Shown here piece after piece: positions 1 through 9,046 of a DNA stretch of 64,000 nt (within the stretch, counting starts at the first letter, position 1; every line of letters starts with the position of its first letter). The notes below the pieces were generated by a model, which was not told the origin of the DNA, searched no databases, and was given only the letters and a program-made list of their open reading frames with translations. The translations under genes were made by a program, and so were the position numbers. Source of the DNA: Azospirillum fermentarium (GTDB lineage: Bacteria; Pseudomonadota; Alphaproteobacteria; Azospirillales; Azospirillaceae); NCBI RefSeq assembly GCF_025961205.1, contig NZ_JAOQNH010000003.1, positions 62,001 through 126,000 on the forward strand. Reading direction: 5' to 3'.

Positions 1-510
1 GGGCGCACGCACGGCGGCGAGGCTGAGGGTGCGCAGACGCTCCATCACCTTGGGGTCGGCGATCATGCCGCCGGCGGTGTTCAGCACCAGCTTGTCGATG
101 CGCTCGGGATAGCGGGCCGCGAACCGCGCCGCCACCCAGCCGCCCAGGGATTCGCCCGACAGATGGATCTTTTCTTCACCGATGGCGTCGATGACATCCT
201 TCAGGTGCTCGACGTAATCGTCGATCTCGTAATTGCGGTCGGGCTTGTCGGTGAAGCCGTGGCCCAGCATGTCGATGGCCATCACGCGGAAGTGCTCGGC
301 GTGCGGCAGGACGTTGCGCATATAGGCTTCCAGATGCCCGGCGATGCCGTGCAGCAGAATCAGCGTGCGCGGACCCGCCCCCGCCTCCAGCACGCGGGTG
401 CGCACGCCGTTGGCGTTGACGTAGTGCAGCCGCACCTCGCCGCCGGCGATGGCCGACCACAGCGAGCGCAGTTCCGGTTGGGCCGCCGTTCCGGCCGCGG
501 AATGGGACAT
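1..510 (-). CDS. alpha/beta hydrolase, probable meta-cleavage product hydrolase (C-terminus beyond window)
   Basis: The first 170 codons of an alpha/beta-fold hydrolase are present; the gene runs off the left edge. The start is the ATG at 510. Visible landmarks are the oxyanion-loop strand LILLHGIAGH (about residues 50-60), the segment IDMLGHGFTDKPDRNYEI typical of ring-fission-product hydrolases, and the nucleophile elbow GESLGGW with its Ser; the acid and His of the triad lie outside. Such enzymes hydrolyse the C-C bond of the 2-hydroxy-6-ketodienoate product made by extradiol ring cleavage, the step after the MhpB-type enzyme encoded nearby. It lies downstream of, and in the same direction as, the LysR regulator. 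It is not an obvious copy of E. coli MhpC (different elbow sequence), so the exact substrate is inferred from context. Confidence 0.8.
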   Translation of the reverse strand, partial: MSHSAAGTAAQPELRSLWSAIAGGEVRLHYVNANGVRTRVLEAGAGPRTLILLHGIAGHLEAYMRNVLPHAEHFRVMAIDMLGHGFTDKPDRNYEIDDYVEHLKDVIDAIGEEKIHLSGESLGGWVAARFAARYPERIDKLVLNTAGGMIADPKVMERLRTLSLAAVRAP

Positions 511-615
511 GAACCTTCCTCCCAAGGGGCGTTTTTCACGATGCGCGCCAAGATGAAGAAGGGACGCCGGACGGCGCCAATACATAATCCTTTGCTTATT
601 CAGACGTGAAATATC

Positions 616-1503
616 TTAATCTTTGTGCAGCGCACGCTTCACCAGATCGACGAACCCGCTGAGGGCGGGAAAGTCCCGGTCGCGGCTGCGCACCATCGCC
701 AGTTCCACCGACGGGGCGGAGCCGGCCAGCGGGCGGGTGGTGACGTTCTTGAACACCAGATGCTCGGCGTAATCGGGCAGCAGCCCGAAGCCGATGCCCA
801 TGCCGATGAGCGTCAGCAGCGTCAGCACGTTCTCCACATCCTGGATGGGGCGAAGCTGCACGCCCATGGCCCGGCAATGGGCCTCGGTGATCTCGGACAG
901 GTTGCCGGCATGGTTGGGCGCCACCCGCAGATAGGGAAAGGGGGCCAGCGCCTCCAGCGGGATCTCGGCAAGCTGGGAAAGCTCATGATTCTCTGGTAGG
1001 ACCACCACGATCTTTTCCAGCAAGACCACATCGTGGATCAGGGTCGTCTCGTCCACGGGAAGCCGCATGAAGGCCACATCGATACTGCCGTTTTCCAGGG
1101 CAGCGAGCTGTTCACCGGTGGTCATGTGCCGCAATTCCACCTGAGTATCGGGATATTGGGCACGGATACCGGACAGAACGCTGGGAAAGATCTTCACCTC
1201 CGCCGACGGCAGGAAGCCGATGGCCAGCCGGGTCTGTTCCGGCTGGGCGGCGCGGCGCGCCATGGTCACCGCCCGCTGGGTCTGGGCCATGACCAGCCGC
1301 GCCTCGTCCAGAAAGGCGCGTCCGGCGGCGGTGAGCGCCACGCGGCGCTTGGTCCGTTCCAAGAGCGGGGTTCCCACCTCGTCTTCCAGATCGCGGATTT
1401 GCTGGCTGAGCGACGGCTGGGCCGTGCGGAGCCGTTCGGCGGCGCGGGTGAAGTTGAGTTCCTCAGCCACGGCGATGAAATAGCGGATGTGCCGGAGTTC
1501 CAT
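616..1503 (-). CDS. hcaR: LysR-type transcriptional activator, HcaR-like
   Basis: A 295-residue LysR-family regulator. The start is taken at the ATG at 1503 because the protein then opens [18 protein letters not shown], the family's standard N-terminus; an in-frame ATG 21 nt upstream would add seven unrelated residues. The winged helix-turn-helix covers roughly residues 1-60 ([20 protein letters not shown]), followed by the linker helix and the co-inducer domain, which begins [16 protein letters not shown] and includes [12 protein letters not shown]. Length and sequence closely follow E. coli HcaR (296 aa), activator of the 3-phenylpropionate dioxygenase operon. It is divergent from hcaE across a 142-bp intergenic region that contains a perfect palindrome close to its own start, so it probably activates hcaE and represses itself. 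The inducer is inferred to be a phenylpropionate-type acid. Confidence 0.88.
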   Translation of the reverse strand: MELRHIRYFIAVAEELNFTRAAERLRTAQPSLSQQIRDLEDEVGTPLLERTKRRVALTAAGRAFLDEARLVMAQTQRAVTMARRAAQPEQTRLAIGFLPSAEVKIFPSVLSGIRAQYPDTQVELRHMTTGEQLAALENGSIDVAFMRLPVDETTLIHDVVLLEKIVVVLPENHELSQLAEIPLEALAPFPYLRVAPNHAGNLSEITEAHCRAMGVQLRPIQDVENVLTLLTLIGMGIGFGLLPDYAEHLVFKNVTTRPLAGSAPSVELAMVRSRDRDFPALSGFVDLVKRALHKD

Positions 1504-1512
1504 GCCGGCATT

Positions 1513-1529
1513 AAGACGTGGCACGTCTT
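1513..1529. promoter_or_regulatory. palindromic regulator site in the hcaR-hcaE divergent promoter
   Basis: AAGACGTGGCACGTCTT is a perfect inverted repeat (8-bp arms, 1-bp centre) that starts 10 bp upstream of the hcaR start codon and lies 117 bp upstream of hcaE. It is an unusual A/T-containing dyad for this GC-rich DNA, and LysR proteins bind such dyads in divergent promoters. It is the best candidate HcaR recognition site; no footprint data exist here. Confidence 0.55.
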
Positions 1530-1604
1530 TTTATGCAAGGAACAAAATATTTCACCCCCACAGCCTTTGCGGACATTTTCAGCCCACGAGCCAAAAAATC
1601 CCAA

Positions 1605-1629
1605 CCAACGGTACCTGGCCAACGGTACC
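1605..1629 (+). repeat. 11-bp direct repeat before hcaE
   Basis: CCAACGGTACC occurs at 1605-1615 and again at 1619-1629 (14-bp period). The second copy runs straight into the hcaE ribosome-binding site (AGGAGG, 1630-1635). It could be a binding site or affect translation of hcaE; no function is known. Confidence 0.4.
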
Positions 1630-1645
1630 AGGAGGAGACAGCCCG

Positions 1646-3016
1646 ATGGGCGACCGTATCGATGTGCAGAGCCTGGTGAACGCCCGTTCGGGCACCGTCA
1701 CCCCGGCCATCTACAGCGACCCGGACATCTACACGCTGGAACTGGAACGCATCTTTGCGCGAAGCTGGCTGTTCCTGGTCCACGAGAGCATGATCCCCAA
1801 GGCCGGCGATTTCTTCACCACCTTCATGGGCGAAGACCCGGTGATCGTGGTGCGGCAGAAGGACGGCGGCATCGTCGCCTTCCTCAACCAATGCCGCCAC
1901 CGCGGCATGAAATTGTGCCACGCCGACAGCGGCAACACCCGCGCCTTCACCTGCGCCTATCACGGCTGGGCCTTCGGCCTGGACGGCGGCCTGACCATGG
2001 TGCCGCTGGAGGAGCAGGCGTACCGCAATTCGCTGGACAAGAGCAAATGGGGGGCCGTGCGCGTGCCCCGCGTCGTCAGCTACAAGGGTCTGGTGTTCGG
2101 CTGCTGGGACGAGGCCGCACCGGAGCTGGAAGAGTATCTGGGCGACATGAAGTGGTATCTGGACGGCTTCCTCGACCGCCGCGAGGGCGGGACCGAGGTG
2201 GTCGGCGGCATCCACAAGTGGGAAGTGAAGTGCAACTGGAAATTCGCCGCGGAACAGTTCTGCAGCGACCAGTACCACGCCCCCTTCACCCACATCTCGG
2301 CGGTGCAGGTGCTGCAAAAGGTGCCGGAAAACACGCCGCAGGACCGCGACGCCCCCCTGGGCAGCGGCCAGACCGCGCGGCCTGTGTGGTCGGACGCGCA
2401 AGGTGGCGTGCAGTTTGCCGGCAACGGCCACGGCAGCGCGTTCTTCTTCACCAAGGAAGCCGACGCCAACGTGTGGGTGGACGGCACGGTGTCGGCCTAT
2501 TTCCGCGACACCTTCGCCGAGACCGAAGCGCGTCTGGGCCGGGTGCGCGCCCTGCGTCTGGCCGGGCACAACACCATGTTCCCCACGCTGTCGTGGCTGA
2601 ACGGCACCCAGACCCTGCGCATCTGGCACCCCCGCGGGCCGGACAAGATCGAGGTGTGGGCCTTCTGCATCGCCGACAAGGCCGCCCCGCAGGAGGTGAA
2701 GGACGCGCTGATCCGCAGCCACGCCCGCGCCTTCGGCCCCGCCGGCTTCCTGGAACAGGACGACACCGAGAACTGGATCGAGGTGCAGAAGGTTCTGCGC
2801 GGCCATATCGCGCAGAAGTCGGAGTTCTGCATCCAGATGGGTCTGGGCTTCGAGGAGCGCCGCGCCGACGGCATCCCCGGCATCACCAACTACACCTTCG
2901 CCGAAACGGCGGCGCGCGGCTTCTACCAGCGGTGGGCCGACATGATGACCGCCGAAAGCTGGAACGAGATCCAGTCCCGCACCAACGCCTATGAAAAGGA
3001 GGTCGTCCATGTCTGA
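1646..3016 (+). CDS. hcaE: aromatic ring-hydroxylating dioxygenase, large (alpha) subunit, HcaE-like
   Basis: A 456-residue catalytic subunit of a Rieske non-haem iron dioxygenase that adds both atoms of O2 to an aromatic ring to give a cis-dihydrodiol. The ATG at 1646 is preceded by a strong AGGAGG site. The Rieske [2Fe-2S] ligands are C83-x-H85 and C103-x2-H106 with the canonical 17-residue gap. The mononuclear iron site is D208-x2-H211-x4-H216 with acidic residues near 372-373 (EQDDTENW). Conserved stretches such as [38 protein letters not shown] and [17 protein letters not shown], and a length near E. coli HcaE (453 aa), point to the 3-phenylpropionate/cinnamate dioxygenase branch rather than biphenyl or benzene enzymes, though the true substrate cannot be fixed from sequence alone. 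It is the first gene of the operon; its last 8 nt overlap hcaF. Confidence 0.92.
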   Translation: MGDRIDVQSLVNARSGTVTPAIYSDPDIYTLELERIFARSWLFLVHESMIPKAGDFFTTFMGEDPVIVVRQKDGGIVAFLNQCRHRGMKLCHADSGNTRAFTCAYHGWAFGLDGGLTMVPLEEQAYRNSLDKSKWGAVRVPRVVSYKGLVFGCWDEAAPELEEYLGDMKWYLDGFLDRREGGTEVVGGIHKWEVKCNWKFAAEQFCSDQYHAPFTHISAVQVLQKVPENTPQDRDAPLGSGQTARPVWSDAQGGVQFAGNGHGSAFFFTKEADANVWVDGTVSAYFRDTFAETEARLGRVRALRLAGHNTMFPTLSWLNGTQTLRIWHPRGPDKIEVWAFCIADKAAPQEVKDALIRSHARAFGPAGFLEQDDTENWIEVQKVLRGHIAQKSEFCIQMGLGFEERRADGIPGITNYTFAETAARGFYQRWADMMTAESWNEIQSRTNAYEKEVVHV

Positions 3017-3569
3017 GGCCGCCGTTCTCGACAAGCCCGCCGCCGCCCCCCTGGCCTGGGCGCCGATCGCCCTTCAGCATGATGTGGAGCAGTTCCTCTA
3101 TCACGAGGCGGCCCTGCTGGACGAATGGAAGTTCCGTCCGTGGCTGGACCTGCTGGCCGACGACATCACCTATGTGATGAAGACCAACACGCTGGCCCAG
3201 ACCCGCGACCGCCGCAAGGGCATCGCCCCGCCCACCACCTTCATCTACAACGAGGACAAGTTCCAGCTTGAGCGCCGGGTGGCGCGGCTGGAAACCGGCA
3301 ACGCCTGGGCCGAGGAGCCGGTGTCGCGCACCCGCCACATCGTCAGCAACGTGCGCATCCTGGCGTGGGACGATCCCGAGGACGTGCTGGTGTCGTGCAA
3401 TTACCTGCTGCACCGGGCGGCCAAGCCGCAGGACCATTACGATTTCGTCGGCACCCGCCGCGACCGTCTGCGCCGCGTGCCCGGCGGGGCGGGGTGGGAG
3501 ATCTATGACCGGCAGATCGAGCTGGACCAGTTCGTCCTGCTCGCCCCCAGCATCAGCATCTTCTTCTGA
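3009..3569 (+). CDS. hcaF: aromatic ring-hydroxylating dioxygenase, small (beta) subunit, HcaF-like
   Basis: A 186-residue small subunit that packs with the alpha subunit in the alpha3beta3 dioxygenase and has a structural role. The start is the ATG at 3009, inside the end of hcaE, behind an AAAGGAGG site; an in-frame ATG 18 nt upstream is too close to that site. Family features include [17 protein letters not shown] near the N-terminus, [13 protein letters not shown], the segment [12 protein letters not shown], and a C-terminus ending in NISIFF-like LAPSISIFF. The 8-nt overlap with hcaE implies translational coupling and matched subunit production. The E. coli protein is 172 aa; the extra residues are a short Ala/Pro-rich N-terminal extension. 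Confidence 0.9.
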   Translation: MSEAAVLDKPAAAPLAWAPIALQHDVEQFLYHEAALLDEWKFRPWLDLLADDITYVMKTNTLAQTRDRRKGIAPPTTFIYNEDKFQLERRVARLETGNAWAEEPVSRTRHIVSNVRILAWDDPEDVLVSCNYLLHRAAKPQDHYDFVGTRRDRLRRVPGGAGWEIYDRQIELDQFVLLAPSISIFF

Positions 3570-3571
3570 CC

Positions 3572-3889
3572 ATGGCCCGTATCCTCGTGTGTTCCGTCGA
3601 AGACCTCCAGCCCGGCGATTCCCGCCGGGTGGAGTGTTCGCCGGCGGTGGCCGTCTTCAACGTGGACGGCGCCTTCTACGCGGTGGCCGACCTGTGCACC
3701 CACGGCAACGCCTCCATGGCCGACGGCTATCTGGAGGATGACGCCACGGTGGAATGCCCGCTGCACACGGCGCGCTTCTGCCTGAAGACCGGGCGGCCCA
3801 TGTGCCTGCCGGCGACGGAGCCGCTGCGCACCTTCCCCGTCGTCGTCGAGGGCGACAGCCTGTTCGTCGAGGTGGAGGAGGCGGCATGA
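3572..3889 (+). CDS. hcaC: Rieske-type ferredoxin subunit of the dioxygenase, HcaC-like
   Basis: A 105-residue Rieske [2Fe-2S] ferredoxin that carries electrons from the reductase to the dioxygenase. The cluster ligands are C42-x-H44 and C62-x2-H65 (CTHG and CPLH), separated by the usual 17 residues. It follows the beta subunit after a 2-nt gap and its stop overlaps the start of the dehydrogenase (ATGA). Length matches HcaC/BphF-type ferredoxins (about 105-110 aa). Confidence 0.93.
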   Translation: MARILVCSVEDLQPGDSRRVECSPAVAVFNVDGAFYAVADLCTHGNASMADGYLEDDATVECPLHTARFCLKTGRPMCLPATEPLRTFPVVVEGDSLFVEVEEAA

Positions 3890-4716
3890 GTGGCGCCGTG
3901 ACCACGGGCCGGCTGACGGGGGAGGCGATCCTCGTCACCGGCGGCGGGTCCGGCCTGGGCCGGGCGGTGGTGGAACGCTTCCTGGCCGAAGGGGCGCGGG
4001 TGGGCGTGCTGGAGCGGTCGGCGGAGAAGGTGGCGCAGCTTGCCGCCGATTTCGGTGACCGTGTGGTGGCGATCCAGGGCGACGTGCGGTCCCTGGACGA
4101 CAACCGCCGGGCGGTGGCGGACACCGTGGCCCGTTTCGGCAGGCTGGATGGGTTCGTCGGCAACGCCGCCATCTGGGACCACGGCGCCGGCCTGCTGGCC
4201 ACCGACGGCGACCGTCTGGCCCAGGGCTTCGACGAGCTGTTCGCCGTCAACGTCAAGGGCTACCTGCTGGGGGCCAAGGCGGCGGCGGCGGAACTGGTGA
4301 AGACCGAAGGGTCGATGATCTTCACCCTGTCCAACGCGGCCTTCTACCCCGCGGGCGGCGGGCCGCTCTACACCGCGTCCAAGCACGCGGCGGTGGGGCT
4401 GATCCGCCAGCTTGCGTACGAACTGGCGCCCAAGGTGCGGGTGAACGGCGTTGCCCCGTGCGGCATGGCGTCGGACCTGCGCGGGCCGGAAGCGCTGGGG
4501 CAGCAGGACATGAGGATCATGGATTCCCGCACGCCCGAGGCGATCCGGTCGATCCTGCCCCTGCAGTTCTTCCCCGAACCCGCCGATTTCACCGGCCCGT
4601 TCGTCATGCTGGCGTCCCGCGCCGACAACCGCACGCTGAGCGGCGTGCTCATCAACGCCGACGCCGGCCTCGCCATCCGCGGCATCCGCCACGTGGCGGG
4701 CGGCCTGGACCTGTAA
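3886..4716 (+). CDS. hcaB: cis-dihydrodiol dehydrogenase (SDR family), HcaB-like
   Basis: A 276-residue short-chain dehydrogenase that oxidises the dioxygenase's cis-dihydrodiol to a catechol with NAD+. The start is the ATG at 3886, overlapping the ferredoxin stop. The nucleotide-binding motif TGGGSGLG is at residues 18-25. The catalytic set is N122, S149, Y162 and K166 (YTASK). The segment [10 protein letters not shown] and the Pro-rich, late C-terminal pattern [12 protein letters not shown] are typical of the BphB/HcaB subfamily. Position directly after the three dioxygenase electron-transfer and catalytic genes fits this role. The E. coli enzyme is 270 aa. Confidence 0.9.
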   Translation: MSGAVTTGRLTGEAILVTGGGSGLGRAVVERFLAEGARVGVLERSAEKVAQLAADFGDRVVAIQGDVRSLDDNRRAVADTVARFGRLDGFVGNAAIWDHGAGLLATDGDRLAQGFDELFAVNVKGYLLGAKAAAAELVKTEGSMIFTLSNAAFYPAGGGPLYTASKHAAVGLIRQLAYELAPKVRVNGVAPCGMASDLRGPEALGQQDMRIMDSRTPEAIRSILPLQFFPEPADFTGPFVMLASRADNRTLSGVLINADAGLAIRGIRHVAGGLDL

Positions 4717-4760
4717 CCAACAAGATCCGCGCTTTTGAGCTTGGGAACAGTGCAGGGTCA

Positions 4761-4870
4761 AGGGGCATCCGCCCCTCGACACTCCCCGACAGGGGCCAAC
4801 GGCCCCTGTACCCCATTGATGGGATGCAAGGGCCGTCGGCCCTTGCTGGGGGTGTCGGGGGCAAAGCCCC
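4761..4870. repeat. multi-hairpin palindromic repeat element between hcaB and mhpB
   Basis: About 110 bp built almost entirely of nested palindromes. The pairs are AGGGGC/GCCCCT (4761-4776), CAGGGGCC/GGCCCCTG with a 3-nt loop (4790-4808), CCCAT/ATGGG (4812-4823), CAAGGGCC/GGCCCTTG with a 3-nt loop (4827-4845) and GGGGC/GCCCC (4858-4870). Outer arms around GACAC-TCCCC and GGGG-TGTC are imperfect complements, so the whole could fold into a cloverleaf. It looks like a REP/BIME-type or small non-autonomous mobile repeat inserted in the operon. It has no T-run, so it need not end transcription, but it could partly attenuate it or stabilise the upstream message. Confidence 0.75.
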
Positions 4871-4923
4871 TGACGTTCAGGCTGTTCCCTTGGCTCACAC
4901 GGCGCCGAACCGGGAGGAAACCC

Positions 4924-5883
4924 ATGCCCGTGAAGCTGATCTGCGCCTCGCACACGCCGATGATGGATTACATCCATCCCCCCGCGGCGGTGGAGGCCGA
5001 GGCGCGCGCCACCTTCGCCTCACTGGCCGAGGATGTGGCGGCGTACGATCCCGAACTGGTGGTCGTGTTCGCGCCCGACCATTTCAACGGCTTCTTCTAC
5101 GACCTGATGCCGTCGTTCTGCGTGGGGCTGCGGGCGGCGTGCGCCGGGGATTGGGACATCGGCCACGGGCCGCTGAACGTGCCGGAAGCCCTGGCGCTGG
5201 ATCTGGTGCGGGCGGTGCAGGCGCAGGACATCGACGTCGCCTATTCCTACCGGATGCAGGCGGACCACGGCTTCACCCAGCCGCTGGAATTCCTGTGCGG
5301 GAACGTGGCCCGCTATCCGGTGATCCCGATCTTCATCAACGGGGCGGCCAAGCCGCTGCCGCCGTGCCGCCGGGCGGTGGCGCTGGGGACGGCGGTGGGC
5401 CGTTTCCTCGGCGGTTTGAGCGAGCGGGTGCTGATCATCGGCTCCGGCGGCCTGTCCCACGACCCGCCCACGCCGCAGATGGGGTCCGTCCCGCCGGAGG
5501 TGGAGGAATTCCTGATCGCCGGGCGCAACCCGACGCCGGAGGCCCGCCAGCGCCGTCAGGAAAACGTGCTGCGCACCGGCCGCCTGCTGGCGGAGGGGCA
5601 GGGGCAGTCGCTGCCGCTCAACGCCGACTGGGACCGGAAGCTGATGACCCTGTTCGCCACCGCCGACATGGACGCGCTGGCGGCCCTGCGCGACGAGGAC
5701 ATCCTGGCCCAGGGCGGGCGCGGCGGGCAGGAGATCCGCGCCTGGATCGCGGCGTTCGCCGCCATGAACGCCATGGGGCCGTATCAGGCGGTGACCCATT
5801 ACTATCACCCCATCGACGAATGGATCGCCGGCATGGGCATGATGAGCGCCGTTCCGGCCCCCCGCAACGCGCTGGCGGCGTGA
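4924..5883 (+). CDS. mhpB: extradiol ring-cleavage dioxygenase, MhpB-like (2,3-dihydroxyphenylpropionate 1,2-dioxygenase)
   Basis: A 319-residue class III (LigB-type) extradiol dioxygenase that opens the catechol ring by meta cleavage. The ATG at 4924 follows a GGGAGGAAA site. The N-terminal ASHTPMMDYIHPP, the acid-base His115 (ADHGFTQP) and His179 (SGGLSHDPPTPQ) are in the positions known for E. coli MhpB. The segment VVVFAPDHFNGFFYDLMPSF and the late motif HYYHPIDEWIAGMGMM are also characteristic. In E. coli this gene sits in the separate mhp operon; here it lies between the dehydrogenase and reductase of the hca set, 207 nt after hcaB because of the inserted repeat element. Ring cleavage directly follows the HcaB product in the pathway. 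Confidence 0.92.
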   Translation: MPVKLICASHTPMMDYIHPPAAVEAEARATFASLAEDVAAYDPELVVVFAPDHFNGFFYDLMPSFCVGLRAACAGDWDIGHGPLNVPEALALDLVRAVQAQDIDVAYSYRMQADHGFTQPLEFLCGNVARYPVIPIFINGAAKPLPPCRRAVALGTAVGRFLGGLSERVLIIGSGGLSHDPPTPQMGSVPPEVEEFLIAGRNPTPEARQRRQENVLRTGRLLAEGQGQSLPLNADWDRKLMTLFATADMDALAALRDEDILAQGGRGGQEIRAWIAAFAAMNAMGPYQAVTHYYHPIDEWIAGMGMMSAVPAPRNALAA

Positions 5884-5890
5884 GGCAGTG

Positions 5891-7114
5891 ATGACGGAAA
5901 CCTATGTGATCGTCGGCGGCGGACAGGCGGGGGCGGTGGCCGCCGCCAGCCTGCGCACCTTCGGCTTCGGCGGGCGCATCTTGTTCGTCGGGGCCGAATC
6001 CCATCTGCCCTACGAACGCCCGCCGCTGTCCAAGGAGGTGCTGACCAAGCCGGAAACCGCCCGGCTGACCATCCATCCCGACAGCTTCTACGCCGGCAAC
6101 GCCATCGAAACCCGCTTCGGCACCGCCGCCGTCACCCTGGACGCCGAGGCGCACACGCTGGAACTGGCGAACGGGGAAACCGTCCGTTACGACCGGCTGT
6201 TGCTGGCGACGGGGGCGCGGGCGCGGCCCTATCCGCTGCTGGACCATCTGGGCGCGGGCGTCCACACGGTGCGCACGCTGGACGATTCCGAAGCGCTGCG
6301 CGGCCACATCTGGCCGGGGCGGCGGGTGCTGGTGGTGGGCGGCGGCGTCATCGGGCTGGAGGTGGCGGCCAGCGTCGTCACCATGGGCGCCACGGTGACG
6401 GTGATCGAACGCGGCGACCGGCTGATGGCCCGCGCCGCCCCGGCGCCGCTGGCCGACGACCTGCGCGCGCTGCATGAGGGGCGCGGCGTGGCCTTTGCCT
6501 TCGGCTGCGAGCTGGTGGAGGCGGTGAAGGCCACGGACGGCACCATCACGCTGGCCGCCGCCGACGGGCGCCGGTTCACCGGCGATCTGGTGGTCTATGG
6601 CGTCGGCGTGGAACTGAACGTCGAACTGGCGGTGTCGGCGGGGCTGCATGTGGAGGACGGCATCGTCGTGGACGAGCATGGCCGCACCAGCCACCCCGCC
6701 ATCTTCGCCGCCGGCGACGTGGCGCGGCAGTGGCACCCGCACCTGAACGGTTACCGCCGTTACGAGACCTGGGCCAACGCCCAGAACCAGGGGGCGTGCG
6801 TCGCCCGCGCCATGGTGACCGGCGAGCCTTGCGGGTTCGAGGTGCTGTGGTACTGGACCGACCAGTACGGCATCAACATCCAGGTGGCAGGATCGTGCGA
6901 GGCCGACGACTGGCTGCTGCGCGGCAACCGGGACGGCGGGCGCTACACCCTGTTCGGCGTGACGGCGGGGGTGGTGACCGGGGCGGTGACGGTGAACAAC
7001 GGGCGCGACATGCGCCCGGCCCGTGCGCTGATCGCCGCCGGGGCCGCGGCGGACGCCGCCCGCCTGACCGATGCCGGGACACCGTTGCGCGCCCCGGCGG
7101 CCAAGGCGGCCTGA
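5891..7114 (+). CDS. hcaD: ferredoxin-NAD(+) reductase of the ring-hydroxylating dioxygenase, HcaD-like
   Basis: A 407-residue FAD-dependent reductase that passes electrons from NADH to the Rieske ferredoxin. The ATG at 5891 is chosen; a GTG directly before it (5888) would add one residue. The FAD-binding GGGQAG lies at residues 9-14, the LPYERPPLSKE motif near 40, the NAD-binding VVGGGVIGLEVAAS near 150-165, and the second FAD motif IFAAGDVARQWH in the later half. The motif YWTDQYGINIQVAG is typical of HcaD/BphA4-type reductases. It is 7 nt after mhpB and ends the operon; a hairpin lies about 100 nt downstream. Confidence 0.9.
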   Translation: MTETYVIVGGGQAGAVAAASLRTFGFGGRILFVGAESHLPYERPPLSKEVLTKPETARLTIHPDSFYAGNAIETRFGTAAVTLDAEAHTLELANGETVRYDRLLLATGARARPYPLLDHLGAGVHTVRTLDDSEALRGHIWPGRRVLVVGGGVIGLEVAASVVTMGATVTVIERGDRLMARAAPAPLADDLRALHEGRGVAFAFGCELVEAVKATDGTITLAAADGRRFTGDLVVYGVGVELNVELAVSAGLHVEDGIVVDEHGRTSHPAIFAAGDVARQWHPHLNGYRRYETWANAQNQGACVARAMVTGEPCGFEVLWYWTDQYGINIQVAGSCEADDWLLRGNRDGGRYTLFGVTAGVVTGAVTVNNGRDMRPARALIAAGAAADAARLTDAGTPLRAPAAKAA

Positions 7115-7212
7115 CGGCATGAAACGCAGGGTGCGGCCTCCCGCCCGCACCGGGGGATGCGGTGGGCATCGGGCATGGCGTTGCCCCTGTTCCATGCGTC
7201 CTTGACTTGAGC

Positions 7213-7236
7213 GGCCGGGCATTCCCGTGCCCGGCC
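7213..7236 (+). terminator. probable intrinsic terminator after the hca/mhp operon
   Basis: GGCCGGGCA-TTCCCG-TGCCCGGCC is a perfect 9-bp stem with a 6-nt loop, followed by a pyrimidine tract (CTCCTTTTCCCTTT). The tract is mixed C/T rather than pure T, so termination may be partial. It lies between hcaD and the chemotaxis gene. The rest of the 7115-7264 gap shows no gene. Confidence 0.6.
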
Positions 7237-7264
7237 CTCCTTTTCCCTTTCGGAGCCATCCGTC

Positions 7265-8710
7265 ATGACCACCGCTTCGGACGATTCGGCTGTTCCGGGG
7301 CCCGCCGTTCTGGTGGCGGTCCTCAACGATCTGGCCCGGCGCATGGGCACGCTGGGGCTGGAGTTGTCCGACATCACCGGCAACGTGGATGCGGTGTCGG
7401 CGGTGGTGGAGCGGCAGGCGGCCCAGTTCGCCACCGTGCGCCGCTCGGTCGAAACCATGGTGGCGGCCAACCGTGCCATCCATCTGCAGGCCGACGCCAC
7501 GCGCGAGGCCACCGGGCGCGCCGCCGACGACATCGCGCGTTCGCGCACCGTGCTGACCGACGCGGTGGAGCGCATCGCCGCCCTGATCGGCGGCGTGGCC
7601 CGCATCGAAGAACATCTGGGCGGCATCGCCGCCTCGCTGCGTCAGGTCGCCGCCTTTTCCGGCATGATCGAGGCGATTTCCAAACAGACCAACCTGTTGG
7701 CGCTGAACGCCACCATCGAAGCCGCGCGCGCGGGGGAGGCCGGCAAGGGCTTCGCCATCGTCGCGCGGGAGGTGAAGGGGCTGGCCGAACAGGCGCGCCG
7801 GGCGACCGAGGAGATCGCCCGCACCGTCGCCACCCTGAACGGGCAGGTGGACGCGCTGCTCCAGCACAGTGCGGCGGCCAGCGCCGGGGCGGTGCTGGCG
7901 CGCGACGGAACCACCCTGATCGAGCGCTTCATCCATCAGATCGAGGCCGATTTCACCGCCGTGGGCGACGCCATCCTGGCCATTGCCGCCAGTGCGCGCG
8001 GCAACCTGGACCATTGCGCCGCCCTGACCGGCGAGGTGACGGCGCTGGAAGAGGCCGGCGCCACCTCCACCGGCGCGCTGAAGACCGCCGACGGGCGGCT
8101 GGTGGCGGTGCTGGAGACGTGCGAAGCCCTGATCGACGCCATCGCCGCCGGGCCGGTGCCCACCCCCGACAGCCCGTTCCTGCGCATGGCCGAGGACGCC
8201 GCGCGGCGGGTGGCCGATGCGTTTGAGGCGGCGGTGACCGCCGGGGCCATCGGCATCGACGCCCTGTTCGACGAGGATTACCGCCCGGTGCCCGGCACCG
8301 CCCCGGAACAGGCGCTGACCGCCTTCACCACGCTGGCCGACCGGCTGCTGCCGGGCATTCAGGAACCGCTGGTCACCCATGACGCGCGGGTGGTGTTCGC
8401 CATCGCCAGCGACCGCAACGGTTATGTGCCCACCCACAACCGCCGCTACAGCATGCCGCAGAGCACGAACCCGGTGTGGAACACCGCCCACAGCCGCCAG
8501 CGCCGGCTGTTCCGCACCCGTGCCGCGCTGAAGGCGGCCCGCTCGCCCAAACCCACGCTGCACACCATGCGGCGCGATCTGGGCGGCGGCCAGCACACGC
8601 TCATCAAGATCGCCAGCGCCCCCATTCTGGTCCGCGGACGCCAGTGGGGGGCGTTCAGCGTCGCGTTCAATCTGCCGACCGGGGACATCGGGAACGGCAG
8701 CCCATCATAA
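7265..8710 (+). CDS. soluble methyl-accepting chemotaxis-type receptor
   Basis: A 481-residue receptor-like protein without signal peptide or membrane segment. Residues about 30-260 are a long helical, Ala-rich coiled coil containing the conserved signalling tip [20 protein letters not shown] and [17 protein letters not shown] (about 136-176), which in this family contacts CheA and CheW. The C-terminal 180 residues form a globular domain with [17 protein letters not shown], a Trp-Asn ([13 protein letters not shown]) segment and the ending [12 protein letters not shown], a module often seen at the C-terminus of cytosolic alphaproteobacterial receptors. Its ligand is unknown. It sits immediately upstream of an acetate-type transporter pair, with 27 nt between, which hints at a shared response to small organic acids. 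Confidence 0.85.
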   Translation: MTTASDDSAVPGPAVLVAVLNDLARRMGTLGLELSDITGNVDAVSAVVERQAAQFATVRRSVETMVAANRAIHLQADATREATGRAADDIARSRTVLTDAVERIAALIGGVARIEEHLGGIAASLRQVAAFSGMIEAISKQTNLLALNATIEAARAGEAGKGFAIVAREVKGLAEQARRATEEIARTVATLNGQVDALLQHSAAASAGAVLARDGTTLIERFIHQIEADFTAVGDAILAIAASARGNLDHCAALTGEVTALEEAGATSTGALKTADGRLVAVLETCEALIDAIAAGPVPTPDSPFLRMAEDAARRVADAFEAAVTAGAIGIDALFDEDYRPVPGTAPEQALTAFTTLADRLLPGIQEPLVTHDARVVFAIASDRNGYVPTHNRRYSMPQSTNPVWNTAHSRQRRLFRTRAALKAARSPKPTLHTMRRDLGGGQHTLIKIASAPILVRGRQWGAFSVAFNLPTGDIGNGSPS

Positions 8711-8737
8711 AAAAGACGATCGAGGAGGTAAGCCCAG

Positions 8738-9046
8738 ATGGATGCCGCGTTGCGCAAACGAATACAGGGTCATCCCAAATACCGCCAACTTGTGGCCCGC
8801 CGCATGCGGCTGGCGTGGTTCCTGTCGGCGGTGATGGTGGTGGTCTATTACGGCTACATCCTGGCCGTGGCCCTGATGCCCCAGCAGATGGGGGCACCCG
8901 TGGCCCAGGGCGGGGTCACGTCGGTGGGCTTTCCCGCCGGGGTGGGGGTGATCCTGACCGCCATCGCCCTGACCGGGGTCTATGTCTTCCACGCCAACCG
9001 CCGCTTCGACGGCATGATCCGCGACATCGTGGAGGAAACCCGGTGA
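8738..9046 (+). CDS. DUF485 family inner-membrane protein (YjcH-like)
   Basis: A 102-residue protein with two transmembrane helices (about residues 24-46 and 66-86) separated by a short Gly/Gln-rich loop, and the conserved start [16 protein letters not shown]. Members of this family are almost always encoded directly before actP, as in E. coli yjcH-actP; their role in transport is not settled. A GAGGAGG site precedes the start. The stop overlaps the ActP start (TGATG), so the two are translationally coupled. Confidence 0.88.
   Translation: MDAALRKRIQGHPKYRQLVARRMRLAWFLSAVMVVVYYGYILAVALMPQQMGAPVAQGGVTSVGFPAGVGVILTAIALTGVYVFHANRRFDGMIRDIVEETR

Noticed and set aside
1511..3034. Leftward frame opposite hcaE and overlapping the promoter
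   Set aside because: Antisense to a full-length dioxygenase subunit with all metal ligands; no family features.
4717..4923. Idea that the hairpin cluster before mhpB is a riboswitch
   Set aside because: The hairpins are simple GC palindromes with short loops and repeated stems, without conserved loop sequence or an expression platform; a repeat element explains them better.
5618..8596. Leftward frame of nearly 1000 codons across hcaD and the chemoreceptor
   Set aside because: It is antisense to two well-supported genes and crosses their intergenic terminator; composition is that of a shadow frame.
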